Assembly (NCBI RefSeq): GCF_949298305.1
Contig: NZ_CASFWU010000102.1
Location: 1 to 13,790 of the forward strand
Length of the DNA stretch: 13,790 bases
Direction: 5' to 3'
DNA from: an uncultured Bacteroides sp.
GTDB taxonomy: Bacteria > Bacteroidota > Bacteroidia > Bacteroidales > Bacteroidaceae
The translations under genes and the position numbers were made by a program. The notes beneath the pieces were generated by a model that had not been told where the DNA came from, ran no database searches, and saw nothing but the letters and a program-made list of their open reading frames with translations. Of the stretch, positions 1 to 7,412 are shown in pieces (positions within the stretch are counted from its first letter, which is position 1; each line of letters starts with the position of its first letter).

Positions 1-649
1 CTATCTCTTTTAACTGTTCGATTTTTGCTTCTCTGTCTTTATTACTATTTATAATCTTAGCGTATGATTCGCTGAAATGATGTACTGCAATTTGAATGAT
101 ATTTATCAAGTCTTCTCTTTCTGTATAATAACTTTTTCTATTGCCTTGCTTTAAAGTAATACTTGATGCATCACACAACTTGGTTAGAAAAGTAGCAAAG
201 TCTTCAAGTACGGACTTTCCCATAATAGGTGCATTTGTGCCAATATCTTCTATAAAATCATATACGAATAGCAGTAGATACCAAAACTTACTAACGTCTA
301 ATTTATATGCTTCAATGGTATTCTGTAAATTTTCATTAGATAAAAATTTCTCTTTGAAAGAATCGTCCAATTTTCTGTATTCTCGTTTCTTGTATTCTTC
401 CAAAGTCCCTTTGAATATTTTCATTTCTTTGGCTCTCTCGTATCTTTCTTCGACAGATAGATCTTTCTCTGTATATCTGTTGGCAAATATGGCTGGTGCG
501 GAAGATATATCTTCATAATCGGGTAGAAAGTGATTGGCCACTTCCCATACATATTCTAAGAGTGGCTCATCAAGGTATTTGTGGCTTTCATACCAAGCCA
601 CTTTTAAATCGGGCAGTTCTTTTATTTGGTGCAGTTCTTCTATTGACAT
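1..649 (-). CDS. Hypothetical protein, partial (C-terminus outside window)
   Basis: I read an open minus-strand frame from an ATG at 649 to the left edge with no stop: 216 codons, beginning MSIEELHQIKELPDLKV. I do not recognise a family. The product is charged (many Glu and Lys), looks mostly helical, and has one aromatic hydrophobic stretch (FWYLLLFVYDF) around residues 122-132 that could be a buried helix. I see no signal peptide or obvious catalytic motif. Translation reads sensibly throughout, and base composition is AT-rich like the adjacent integrase. It lies 75 bp downstream of the integrase stop on the same strand, with a hairpin terminator between, so it probably has its own promoter. 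By position it is likely cargo of the integrated element, but that is inference. Its true length is unknown. Confidence 0.7.
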   Translation of the reverse strand, partial: MSIEELHQIKELPDLKVAWYESHKYLDEPLLEYVWEVANHFLPDYEDISSAPAIFANRYTEKDLSVEERYERAKEMKIFKGTLEEYKKREYRKLDDSFKEKFLSNENLQNTIEAYKLDVSKFWYLLLFVYDFIEDIGTNAPIMGKSVLEDFATFLTKLCDASSITLKQGNRKSYYTEREDLINIIQIAVHHFSESYAKIINSNKDREAKIEQLKEI

Positions 650-674
650 AGTGCGTTGTTATTAGTTATGCTGC

Positions 675-717
675 AAAATAAAAGAAAAGTCTGTAATCTT
701 TTTCAGACTACAGACTT
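675..717 (-). terminator. Intrinsic terminator after the integrase
   Basis: The 9-bp arms AAGTCTGTA (687-695) and TACAGACTT (709-717) form a hairpin just past the integrase stop. On the minus strand it is followed by a T-rich run (TTCTTTTATTTT). A T-rich stretch also flanks the other side, so it could work in both directions. Confidence 0.7.
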
Positions 718-724
718 CTTTTTA

Positions 725-1939
725 TTATAGTAGGTTCTTCATTGCATCATCCACTTGTTCATTATCGAAACTATCCAAGTATATTTGAGTGGTAGCTAAG
801 TCTGAATGTCCCAATGCTTCACTTATCAGTGCTATGTTTACACCGGATTTCTTTAGTACGCTTGCGAATGAATGGCGAGCAACATAGGTGGTGATATTAG
901 CTTCAACGCCTAAATCTGCTGCGAGTAGTTTTAGGTTTTTATTGACTTTACCAAGTATCTTATGTATTCTATTCTGTTTTTGTAGGGCGGTCTTGTGCAT
1001 CTTGCTGTCTAAAATCGGAAATAGATAGCCTTTGCTCTCCTTTGAATATTTTTCGATTATCTGCATGGCTTCCTGCGGTATTCCTATTTTGATTAGCTTT
1101 TTTGTCTTTTGGCGGATATAGTGTAACCTGCCATTTTGAATATTCTCTTTTGTCAGATTAGCTATGTCTGTGAAATTGATTCCACCACATAGATAACTGA
1201 ACACGAATATGTCTTTGCTCAACTCCATGTATTGCTGCTTTCCAATGGGCTGCACTTTGGTTGTGAATTTCAGTACGTCTGTTTTGGCAATAGCTCTCTT
1301 TTGAGTTGTGGTATCGAACTTGTTTATTTTATATTCGTCAAATGGATAATCGGATTTTCGGGCACATTTCGCTTTGATGGCTTTATTATATGTACTGCGT
1401 AATGTACGAAACATAAGGCTTATGGTGGTTTCTTTATTGTCTTTGGAGCGTAGCCATTTCTCATATTTGTTAAGCCAAGCAATATCTATTTCATTAAATG
1501 GAATATCCAATTTCCCATTAGTGAAAACTTTGAGCGAATTGAATGAACCTTTATAGATAAGGCGGTTTCCGCATTTGTCCTCACGTGTGTATTGTTCTAT
1601 AAGTCCTTGATAGAATGCACAGACTGTTTTTAGTTCAAACTTTGTATTCTCATTATTGAGTAAGGTGGTGGTAGTGTATTCTTTTTGTTCGCTATTCAGT
1701 TCCAACATTCGTTGTTGAAGTTCCCGTTGCTTATCCAAGATAATCTTTTGGATGTACTCTTTGTTAGGGCAGTTGGGCTTAGGCTTATTTCGTGCGAAGT
1801 CCCAATATTTAGGATTGATGGATATGCCTAAACTTTGGTATTTACGCTTTCCTCCTTTAGATACTTGGAGCATCAATGGATTTTCGCCATTTGATAATGT
1901 CTTAGACTTGTAGCAAACTACTGAAACACAAGCATTCAT
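725..1939 (-). CDS. Tyrosine recombinase / integrase (Bacteroidetes type)
   Basis: This is a site-specific recombinase expected to integrate and excise the element to the left of the tRNA. The N-terminal part (about 1-110) resembles the arm-type DNA-binding region of Bacteroidetes integrases, followed by a SAM-like core-binding domain and a C-terminal catalytic domain. Counting from the upstream GTG at 1975 (416 residues), the catalytic motifs are YVARHSF with Arg367, LGH with His390, and nucleophile Tyr399 in TTQIYLDSF. Lys290 is the likely beta-hairpin lysine. The first catalytic Arg position appears to be Asn267 (CGGINFTDI), and the usual His of HxxR is Tyr364. I chose ATG 1939 (404 residues) because the GTG at 1975 would lie almost on the possible transcription start; GTG remains possible. 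The gene starts about 130 bp from the tRNA-Gly 3' end and reads away from it. Confidence 0.9.
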   Translation of the reverse strand: MNACVSVVCYKSKTLSNGENPLMLQVSKGGKRKYQSLGISINPKYWDFARNKPKPNCPNKEYIQKIILDKQRELQQRMLELNSEQKEYTTTTLLNNENTKFELKTVCAFYQGLIEQYTREDKCGNRLIYKGSFNSLKVFTNGKLDIPFNEIDIAWLNKYEKWLRSKDNKETTISLMFRTLRSTYNKAIKAKCARKSDYPFDEYKINKFDTTTQKRAIAKTDVLKFTTKVQPIGKQQYMELSKDIFVFSYLCGGINFTDIANLTKENIQNGRLHYIRQKTKKLIKIGIPQEAMQIIEKYSKESKGYLFPILDSKMHKTALQKQNRIHKILGKVNKNLKLLAADLGVEANITTYVARHSFASVLKKSGVNIALISEALGHSDLATTQIYLDSFDNEQVDDAMKNLL

Positions 1940-1950
1940 AATGAATTTTC

Positions 1951-1971
1951 GGTTTACATCTTGGTTTACAT
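1951..1971. repeat. Paired 9-bp direct repeat before the integrase
   Basis: GGTTTACAT occurs at 1951-1959 and again at 1963-1971, a period of 12 bp, immediately upstream of the integrase ATG. The spacing is close to one helical turn, so it could be an operator or an arm-type integrase site. It could also be chance. Confidence 0.5.
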
Positions 1972-1989
1972 GCACCCTTTGAAACCACC

Positions 1990-1997
1990 CGAAAATA
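1990..1997 (-). promoter_or_regulatory. Possible integrase -7 box
   Basis: TATTTTCG on the minus strand matches 7 of 8 positions of the Bacteroides -7 consensus TAnnTTTG. A T-rich -33 candidate lies about 18-19 bp upstream. It would give a leader of about 45 nt to ATG 1939. Confidence 0.3.
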
Positions 1998-2021
1998 GAC
2001 TTTTCGTAACCTACTAAAAGC

Positions 2022-2057
2022 AGAAAACCTCGATAGCTAATCTCTTAACTATCAAGG
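2022..2057 (-). terminator. Intrinsic terminator of tRNA-Gly
   Basis: On the minus strand, CCTTGATAG and CTATCGAGG form a 9-bp stem with one G-T pair (2049-2057 with 2028-2036), followed by TTTTCT. It starts 11 bp after the tRNA 3' end. If the element recombined within the tRNA, this terminator is element-borne. Confidence 0.7.
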
Positions 2058-2068
2058 CTTTCTTTGTG

Positions 2069-2141
2069 AGCGGCAAGCGGGACTCGAACCCGTGACCCTC
2101 AGCTTGGGAAGCTGATGCTCTACCAACTGAGCTACTGCCGC
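2069..2141 (-). tRNA. tRNA-Gly (anticodon CCC)
   Basis: The minus strand folds as a full cloverleaf. The acceptor arm is GCGGCAG with TTGCCGC (last pair G-T). The D arm is GCTC...GAGC. The anticodon stem TCAGC/GCTGA encloses the loop TTCCCAA, giving anticodon CCC, which reads the glycine codon GGG. The T loop is TTCGAGT on an ACGGG/CCCGC stem. The discriminator is T, as usual for glycine tRNAs. CCA is not encoded (the next bases are CAC). Its 3' end faces the integrase, the usual arrangement when a tRNA gene serves as an attachment site. The gene is intact. Confidence 0.95.
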
Positions 2142-2179
2142 AAGCATCGACAACGGACAGATGCCGTTGAAAACGGGGG

Positions 2180-2187
2180 CAAAGTAA
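2180..2187 (-). promoter_or_regulatory. Probable -7 box for tRNA-Gly
   Basis: TTACTTTG on the minus strand matches 7 of 8 positions of TAnnTTTG and ends 38 bp before the first tRNA base, a reasonable leader distance. A TTGA element 19 bp upstream could be the -33 box. Confidence 0.45.
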
Positions 2188-2231
2188 TAAAATCTTTTAG
2201 AAAGAATCAAGCGTTTCCTGAAAATAATTCC

Positions 2232-2239
2232 TACTTTTG
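2232..2239 (+). promoter_or_regulatory. -7 box for the cobU operon
   Basis: TACTTTTG is a full match to the Bacteroides -7 consensus TAnnTTTG, 26 bp before the cobU ATG. No good -33 TTTG lies at the ideal distance; the nearest is TTTC at 2214-2217, which is too close. The 124-bp gap to the tRNA is too short for a standard cobalamin riboswitch. Confidence 0.55.
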
Positions 2240-2265
2240 TGCAAATATTCCGATAAGCTCAAAAC

Positions 2266-2775
2266 ATGAAACGAATCATACTGGTCACCGGAGGAGCCCG
2301 CTCCGGAAAGAGTTGTCACGCCGAGAAGCTGGCACTCAGCCTTTCATCCAACCCGGTCTATCTGGCCACCGCCCGCATCTGGGACGAAGATTTCCGCCAA
2401 CGGGTCATCCGCCATCAAGAACGACGAGGACCCGAATGGACCAACATCGAGGAAGAAAAGGAACTCGGCAAACATCAGCTGGAGGGACGCACCGTGCTGG
2501 TGGATTGCGTCACGCTGTGGTGTACCAACTTTTTCTTCGACCTCCAGGCGGACATTGACCGTTCGCTGGCAGCCGTACAGGAAGAGTTCGACCGCCTCAC
2601 TGCGCAAGAAGCCACCTTTATCTTCGTCACCAACGAGACGGGCATGGGCGGCACCTCGGACAACGACCTGCAACGCAAGTTTACCGACCTGCTGGGATGG
2701 GTGAACCAATACATCGCCGTACGGGCAGACGAGGTCATCCTGATGGTATCGGGAATCCCCGTGAAAATCAAGTGA
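2266..2775 (+). CDS. cobU: Adenosylcobinamide kinase / adenosylcobinamide-phosphate guanylyltransferase
   Basis: This bifunctional cytosolic enzyme phosphorylates the aminopropanol arm of adenosylcobinamide and then transfers GMP to give adenosylcobinamide-GDP, the substrate of CobS. The 169 residues are close to the family length (about 180). The P-loop GGARSGKS lies at residues 9-16. RHQERRGPEW contains His50, matching the histidine that is guanylylated in Salmonella CobU. VDCVTLW is the Walker B-like strand. The C-terminal block has VTNETGMG, a conserved WVNQ segment and VSGIP, all typical of CobU. It is first in the plus-strand group, 26 bp after a -7 box and 34 bp before cobT. Nothing is truncated. 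Confidence 0.95.
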   Translation: MKRIILVTGGARSGKSCHAEKLALSLSSNPVYLATARIWDEDFRQRVIRHQERRGPEWTNIEEEKELGKHQLEGRTVLVDCVTLWCTNFFFDLQADIDRSLAAVQEEFDRLTAQEATFIFVTNETGMGGTSDNDLQRKFTDLLGWVNQYIAVRADEVILMVSGIPVKIK

Positions 2776-2809
2776 AACTATCAAAAAACTATCAAACGAC
2801 ATACAGACA

Positions 2810-3847
2810 ATGAAAACCTTTCAAATTGTACGCCCGGACGAAGGCATCCGGGAGGCATTGACCGATAAAATAAACAACCTTACCAAGCCCAAAGGCTCGC
2901 TGGGCACACTGGAGGAGCTGGCCTTGCAGATTGGCCTCGTCCAGCAGACTCTCTGCCCCACCCTGAAGAAACCGCAAAACATCATCTTTGCCGCCGACCA
3001 CGGCATAGTGGAGGAAGGCGTCAGCCTCTCGCCCAAGGAGGTCACTTGGCAACAGATCAGCAACTTCCTGCACGGAGGCGCGGGCGTGAACTTCCTCTGC
3101 CGCCAGCACGGATTCACGCTGAAGATTGTGGACGCGGGTGTGGACTACGACCTACCCTACGAGAAAGGCATCATCAACATGAAGGTGCGCAAGGGCACCC
3201 GCAGCTACCTGCACGAGGCAGCCATGACCGAGGAGGAAATGGACCTGTGCATCGAGCGGGGAGCCGAAGTCGTACGGATGTGCCACGAAGAAGGGAGCAA
3301 CGTGCTCAGTTTCGGCGAAATGGGTATTGCCAACACATCCTCGTCCTCGCTCTGGATGAGCTGCTTCACGGGCATCGACCTGGCACAATGCGTGGGTGCG
3401 GGCAGCGGCCTCAACCAGACAGGCATCCGCCACAAGTACGAGGTGCTGAAGCAATCGCTGGACAACTATCGGGGAGACGGGTCGGCACGCGACATCATCC
3501 GCTACTTCGGCGGGCTGGAGATGGTGATGGCCGTAGGTGCCATGTTGCAGGCAGCCGAACTGAAGAAGCTGATACTGGTAGACGGATTCATCATGACCAA
3601 CTGCCTGCTGGCCGCCAGCCGTCTCTATCCCGAAGTGGTCAGCTATGCCATCTTCGGACATTGCGGCGATGAGTCGGGCCACAAGCTGGTACTCGATGCT
3701 ATGGGAGCCCGTCCGCTGCTGCATCTGGGCCTGCGCCTGGGCGAAGGCACGGGTGCCATCTGCGCCTACCCGATTGTGGATTCGGCGGTCAGAATGATTA
3801 ACGAGATGGACAACTTTGCCCACGCCTCCATCACCAAATACTTCTGA
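2810..3847 (+). CDS. cobT: Nicotinate-nucleotide--dimethylbenzimidazole phosphoribosyltransferase
   Basis: This enzyme transfers phosphoribose from nicotinate mononucleotide to the lower-ligand base (dimethylbenzimidazole or another base), giving the alpha-riboside phosphate used by CobS. The 345 residues match the family (about 350). Visible motifs are TKPKGSLGTLE (26-35), AADHGIVEEGVS (61-72), GEMGIANT (169-176, where many relatives have GEMGIGNT), GAGSGLN (196-202), and RLGEGTGA with Glu312 at the catalytic-base position described for Salmonella CobT. It is 34 bp after cobU and 3 bp before cobS, so it is almost certainly cotranscribed. The base attached cannot be read from sequence. Confidence 0.96.
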   Translation: MKTFQIVRPDEGIREALTDKINNLTKPKGSLGTLEELALQIGLVQQTLCPTLKKPQNIIFAADHGIVEEGVSLSPKEVTWQQISNFLHGGAGVNFLCRQHGFTLKIVDAGVDYDLPYEKGIINMKVRKGTRSYLHEAAMTEEEMDLCIERGAEVVRMCHEEGSNVLSFGEMGIANTSSSSLWMSCFTGIDLAQCVGAGSGLNQTGIRHKYEVLKQSLDNYRGDGSARDIIRYFGGLEMVMAVGAMLQAAELKKLILVDGFIMTNCLLAASRLYPEVVSYAIFGHCGDESGHKLVLDAMGARPLLHLGLRLGEGTGAICAYPIVDSAVRMINEMDNFAHASITKYF

Positions 3848-3850
3848 CGC

Positions 3851-4585
3851 ATGAGGTTGCTGGCTGCATTCATCTTCTTTACCCGCCTGCCTTTCTGGCG
3901 CATCAGAGAGGTTCCTGCCGAGTGTTTCAAGCACGTGGTGCCCTACTGGCCCATAGCCGGATGGCTGACAGGGGGCATCATGGCGGGCGTGCTTTGGATG
4001 GCGGGACAATGGCTGCCCCTCTCCGCAGCGTGGATAGTGGCCATTGCGGCGCGGTTGCTGGTCACGGGATGCCTGCACGAGGACGGGCTGGCCGACTTCT
4101 TCGACGGATTTGGCGGAGGCACCACCCGCGAACGGACACTGGCCATCATGAAGGACTCGCACATAGGCAGCTACGGCGTCATCGGGCTGATTGTCTACTT
4201 TGCCCTGCTGATGCAGCTCCACCACCTGCCGCTCACGCAGCTCTGTGCCGTGGTATTCGCCGGCGACTGCTGGTCGAAGTTCTGCGCCTCACAGCTCATC
4301 AACTTCCTGCCCTATGCACGGAAGGAAGAGGAAAGCAAAGCCAAGGTGGTGTACAACCGCATGAGCGCAGGCGAATGGCTGATGGCTTTCATATGCGGCG
4401 CTCTACCCCTTGCCTTGCTATGGCCGGGCCAGATGGGCTTTGCCGCCCTGCTGCCCGTGGTGGTGTTCGCCTTGCTGTGCTGTCTGATGAAGAAACGCCT
4501 CCAGGGCTATACCGGCGACTGTTGTGGGGCTACGTTCCTGCTGTGCGAACTGTCCTTCTACCTCGGCTGCCTGGCCATTTATTAG
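3851..4585 (+). CDS. cobS: Adenosylcobinamide-GDP ribazoletransferase (cobalamin synthase)
   Basis: This integral membrane enzyme joins adenosylcobinamide-GDP with alpha-ribazole (or its 5'-phosphate) to give adenosylcobalamin (phosphate). The 244 residues match the family. The protein alternates hydrophobic helices with short loops. The signature HEDGLADFFDGFGGG at 76-90 carries the acidic residues expected to bind metal, followed by MKDSHIGSYG at 100-109 and YTGDCCGAT near the C-terminus. Three bases separate it from the cobT stop, implying translational coupling. It is the last tightly packed gene of the group; the next gene lies 207 bp away beyond a palindromic intergenic element. Confidence 0.95.
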   Translation: MRLLAAFIFFTRLPFWRIREVPAECFKHVVPYWPIAGWLTGGIMAGVLWMAGQWLPLSAAWIVAIAARLLVTGCLHEDGLADFFDGFGGGTTRERTLAIMKDSHIGSYGVIGLIVYFALLMQLHHLPLTQLCAVVFAGDCWSKFCASQLINFLPYARKEEESKAKVVYNRMSAGEWLMAFICGALPLALLWPGQMGFAALLPVVVFALLCCLMKKRLQGYTGDCCGATFLLCELSFYLGCLAIY

Positions 4586-4617
4586 CATCAAATAATTAAC
4601 TCAACTTTGACTTCGTC

Positions 4618-4781
4618 GATTTTCAATTCGCAAGCTCAAGTTGCAGTTGACGAGCAACAAGTTAACGAGTTGACAAGGCGTTTGCAGCGGGCCGTTTCAT
4701 CAAACAGGGCATTCCAGCCTTGTAGACTTGTTGACTGAAGCCTTGTCAACTAATAAGTTGAGCACTTGCGAAACTTAAATC
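4618..4781. repeat. Long imperfect palindrome between cobS and cobC
   Basis: The 207-bp gap contains nested inverted repeats. The inner arms are AGTTGACAAGGC (4668-4679) and GCCTTGTCAACT (4740-4751), a perfect 12-bp match. The outer arms span 4618-4634 and 4765-4781, matching 13 of 17 and including the perfect 8-mer TTCGCAAG/CTTGCGAA. Variants of the word GTTGAC recur through the region in both orientations. It could fold as an RNA hairpin affecting cobC expression, or be a REP- or MITE-like insert. No -7 consensus promoter is seen just before cobC. Confidence 0.6.
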
Positions 4782-4791
4782 TTTAAAAACA

Positions 4792-5331
4792 ATGGAAATC
4801 ATCCTAATCAGACATACATCGGTCGACGTGCCTCCGGGCGTGTGCTACGGACAGACGGACGTGCCGTTGAAACCCACCTTTGAACAGGAGGCCGCCGTCA
4901 CGGCCGCCAACCTGAAAGCCTACACTCCCTTCGACCACGTCTACACCAGCCCGCTGACCCGGTGTGTGAGGCTGGCCGACTTCTGCGGCTATCCCGATGC
5001 CGAACGCGACAGGCGGATTATGGAAATCAACTTCGGAAGCTGGGAAATGAAACCTTTCGACCACAACGACGACCCGCGCCTGAAAGAGTGGTATGCCGAC
5101 TATCTGAACGTGGCGGCCACGGGCGGCGAATCGTTTGCCATGCAATACCAGCGTGTCAGCCGGTTTCTGGACGAACTGAAAGGAAAGCCGTGGAAGCGGG
5201 TGGCCATCTTTGCACACGGAGGCGTACTGATTTGCGCCCAAATCTATGCCGGACTGATCCGGGCTGAAGAGGCGTTCAGCGCACTGACGCCCTACGGAGG
5301 TATCATCCGTGTCTGCCTGCCCGACGATTAA
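4792..5331 (+). CDS. cobC: Alpha-ribazole phosphatase (histidine phosphatase family)
   Basis: This probably removes the 5'-phosphate from alpha-ribazole phosphate or adenosylcobalamin phosphate, the last step of nucleotide-loop assembly. The 179 residues fit a compact histidine phosphatase. The phosphohistidine loop is IRHTSVDVPPG with Arg7 and His8 (RHT replaces the common RHG). The other pocket residues are Arg57 in TSPLTRC, Glu78 in MEINFGSWE, and His142 in FAHGGV. GVCYGQTDV after the RHT loop is typical of the CobC branch. It follows cobS after a gap with a long palindrome. Its TAA stop overlaps the stop of convergent cbiB. A general phosphatase role is possible, but context favours CobC. 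Confidence 0.9.
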   Translation: MEIILIRHTSVDVPPGVCYGQTDVPLKPTFEQEAAVTAANLKAYTPFDHVYTSPLTRCVRLADFCGYPDAERDRRIMEINFGSWEMKPFDHNDDPRLKEWYADYLNVAATGGESFAMQYQRVSRFLDELKGKPWKRVAIFAHGGVLICAQIYAGLIRAEEAFSALTPYGGIIRVCLPDD

Positions 5332-6314
5332 ACGACAGATGCCGCCAGCCAATAGCCCACTACCGACGTGATAAGAATGATGCTTAGCAGCATGAACCAC
5401 TCCGCACCGCGGTTGATGCGCACGGCCGTGCGCATGTCTTCCGTGGTCAGCGGTCGGTCGTTAGTGCCGATGTATGGCTTCCACACCTCCTCGCCGAAAT
5501 AGACATGAGGGCCACCGAAACGGCAATCCAAAATGCCAGCCAATGCCGCCTCGGGATAGCCGGAGTTGGGACTGGCGTGCTGCCAGCCATACTTGCCCAC
5601 AAAGGCGAGCAGCGACAGGCGCCCCGAAGCCAGCACCATCAGGAAAGCTGTCAGACGGGCAGGCAGGAAGTTGGCCACATCGTCCAACCGGGCGGCAAAG
5701 CGCCCGAAGTGCCGATAGCGTTCGTTGCGATAGCCTATCATCGAGTCGAGTGTGTTCACCATCTTGTAGGCCACCATGCCGGGCACACCCAGAATGAGAT
5801 ACCAGAACAAGGGAGCAATGACACCGTCGCTCAGGTTCTCGGCCAGCGTTTCGAGCGCAGCGGTGCGCACTTCCTGGGCCGAGAGGGTCGAAGTGTCGCG
5901 CCCCACAATGCGGGCCACCTGCTTACGTCCTTCTTCCAGCGAGCGGTCTACCGCACGGAAAACATCCCTCACCTCGCGTATCAGCGTGGTGCCTGCCAGA
6001 CAATAGAAGATGAGAATAACCTGCACAACCAGCAACAGGCCGGGCGAAAAACGGGCTGCCTGATACAGCACAAAATCTGTCAGAAGATATACTCCGACCA
6101 CCAGCGCGACCGACAGCGCTGCTCCCTTCAGCACGCGGTGTTCGCCCGTATTCAGGCGATGTTCTCCCCAGGCTATCAGTTTGCCGAAGCCCACCACCGG
6201 ATGGGGCAGGCTGACGGGGTCGCCTATGCAGCGGTCGAGCAACCATCCTGCCAGCAAAGGCAGATTCAGATTGAATATTATACCTAATAACAATAACAGT
6301 TCGTCCATAGTCAT
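5328..6314 (-). CDS. cbiB: Adenosylcobinamide-phosphate synthase
   Basis: This membrane enzyme condenses adenosylcobyric acid with aminopropanol (phosphate) to give cobinamide (phosphate). The 328 residues match the CbiB/CobD family. The N-terminus has a hydrophobic helix followed by GDPVSLPHPVVGFGKLI (31-47), a family hallmark. Further motifs are RIVGRDTS (135-142), ENLSDGVIAP (159-168), and SPNSGYPEAALAG at about 228-240. Several membrane segments are evident at 66-105 and at the C-terminus. A second ATG lies two codons in (6308). It is 26 bp downstream of the threonine-phosphate decarboxylase, whose product it uses, and is the last gene of the minus-strand group. No terminator separates it from convergent cobC. 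Confidence 0.95.
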   Translation of the reverse strand: MTMDELLLLLGIIFNLNLPLLAGWLLDRCIGDPVSLPHPVVGFGKLIAWGEHRLNTGEHRVLKGAALSVALVVGVYLLTDFVLYQAARFSPGLLLVVQVILIFYCLAGTTLIREVRDVFRAVDRSLEEGRKQVARIVGRDTSTLSAQEVRTAALETLAENLSDGVIAPLFWYLILGVPGMVAYKMVNTLDSMIGYRNERYRHFGRFAARLDDVANFLPARLTAFLMVLASGRLSLLAFVGKYGWQHASPNSGYPEAALAGILDCRFGGPHVYFGEEVWKPYIGTNDRPLTTEDMRTAVRINRGAEWFMLLSIILITSVVGYWLAASVV

Positions 6315-6340
6315 AAATCTTTTATTTCAGCCCGAGGCCT

Positions 6341-7375
6341 TCAGCCCAAGGCAAGCCACTCGGCAATGGCCTCCACCAGCCGGTCGTTCTCTTCGGATGT
6401 CTGGGTGGCTACGCGGAAAAAGCGTTCGTCCAGGCCGTCGAAGTTGGAAGCGTCGCGAATCAGGATGCCATGGTTCTCGGCCAGATATTCCTTCAGAGCC
6501 GACGCCTTGCCGAAGCGAAGACGCACCAACATGAAGTGAGTACGGCTATCCCACACCTCCAGCGCACCCAATGCCTGGAGCGAGCCTCGCAGGCGGTCTG
6601 CCTCCTGCAAGTAGGCAGGCACATCCAGCGGCTGGGGAACATCGTGCTCCAGCAGATAGAGTCCCGCCTCGATGGCAAGCCGGTTGACCGACCACGGCAT
6701 CCGGTTGGTGCGCAGGCGGTGGAGCAAGGCGGGCGACCCCGTCACATAACCCAGCCGCAGGCCGGGAATGGCATAGCGCTTGGTCATGGAGTGGAGCTGC
6801 AAGACGTTGGGAAAATCGGCTGCCTCGGCTGCCGAAAGCAGGGGAACAAGCGTAAAGTACTCGTAGGACTGGTCGATGACGAAGCAGACCTGCAGATTGC
6901 GGCGGATAAGCTCAGTCAGCTCTGTCCGCTCCACTACCATCCCCGTGGGATTGTTCGGATTGCAAATCCACACCATGCGCACATCGTCCGGCAAGCGCCA
7001 ATGCTCCTTCTCCAAAGGCAGGCTGTATAAGGAAGTTACACGGTGGGCGTGCATCCGGCAGGCATCGGCATATTCGCTGAACGTAGGTTGCAGGATGGCG
7101 GTATTCGTGCCGCGGAAGGTCTGTGCAATCAGGTAGATGGCCTCCGTAGCGCCGTTGGTCACACAAACCTCATCGGCCGACAAATGATTGGCTGCTGCTA
7201 TGCGCGCTTCAAGCGTATAAGGTTCGGGTTCAGGATAACTGCCTATGCACCCGATGAGCCGGCACAGGTGGGCCTTCAGCCCGTCCAGGTTCACGCGGTT
7301 ATAGACGTTTGAACTGAAATTGGATGTGATGGGACGGCTGTATTTGTACAGGTCGTCGCCGTGTCCTTCTATCAT
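6341..7375 (-). CDS. cobD: L-threonine-O-3-phosphate decarboxylase (PLP-dependent)
   Basis: This fold-type I PLP enzyme is expected to decarboxylate L-threonine-3-phosphate to (R)-1-amino-2-propanol phosphate, the linker attached by CbiB. The 344 residues resemble histidinol-phosphate aminotransferases. Visible features are FSSNVYN near the start, NGATEAIY (74-81), NPNNPTG (139-145), Asp168 in FVIDQSYEYF contacting the pyridine nitrogen, the Schiff-base Lys199 in HSMTKR, and Arg207 in GLRLGY. The family also includes true aminotransferases, so the call rests on position between cobQ and cbiB. I use the Salmonella symbol cobD; in the Pseudomonas scheme the symbol is cobC. An AAGGA-like site precedes the ATG. 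Confidence 0.88.
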   Translation of the reverse strand: MIEGHGDDLYKYSRPITSNFSSNVYNRVNLDGLKAHLCRLIGCIGSYPEPEPYTLEARIAAANHLSADEVCVTNGATEAIYLIAQTFRGTNTAILQPTFSEYADACRMHAHRVTSLYSLPLEKEHWRLPDDVRMVWICNPNNPTGMVVERTELTELIRRNLQVCFVIDQSYEYFTLVPLLSAAEAADFPNVLQLHSMTKRYAIPGLRLGYVTGSPALLHRLRTNRMPWSVNRLAIEAGLYLLEHDVPQPLDVPAYLQEADRLRGSLQALGALEVWDSRTHFMLVRLRFGKASALKEYLAENHGILIRDASNFDGLDERFFRVATQTSEENDRLVEAIAEWLALG

Positions 7376-7412
7376 ATTTCTTAATCCTTTCTTTTCTATG
7401 AGTTACTTCCTG

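Noticed and set aside
141..518. Plus-strand open frame of 125 codons near the left edge
   Set aside because: The minus strand is open across the whole 1-649 stretch and reads as a better protein.
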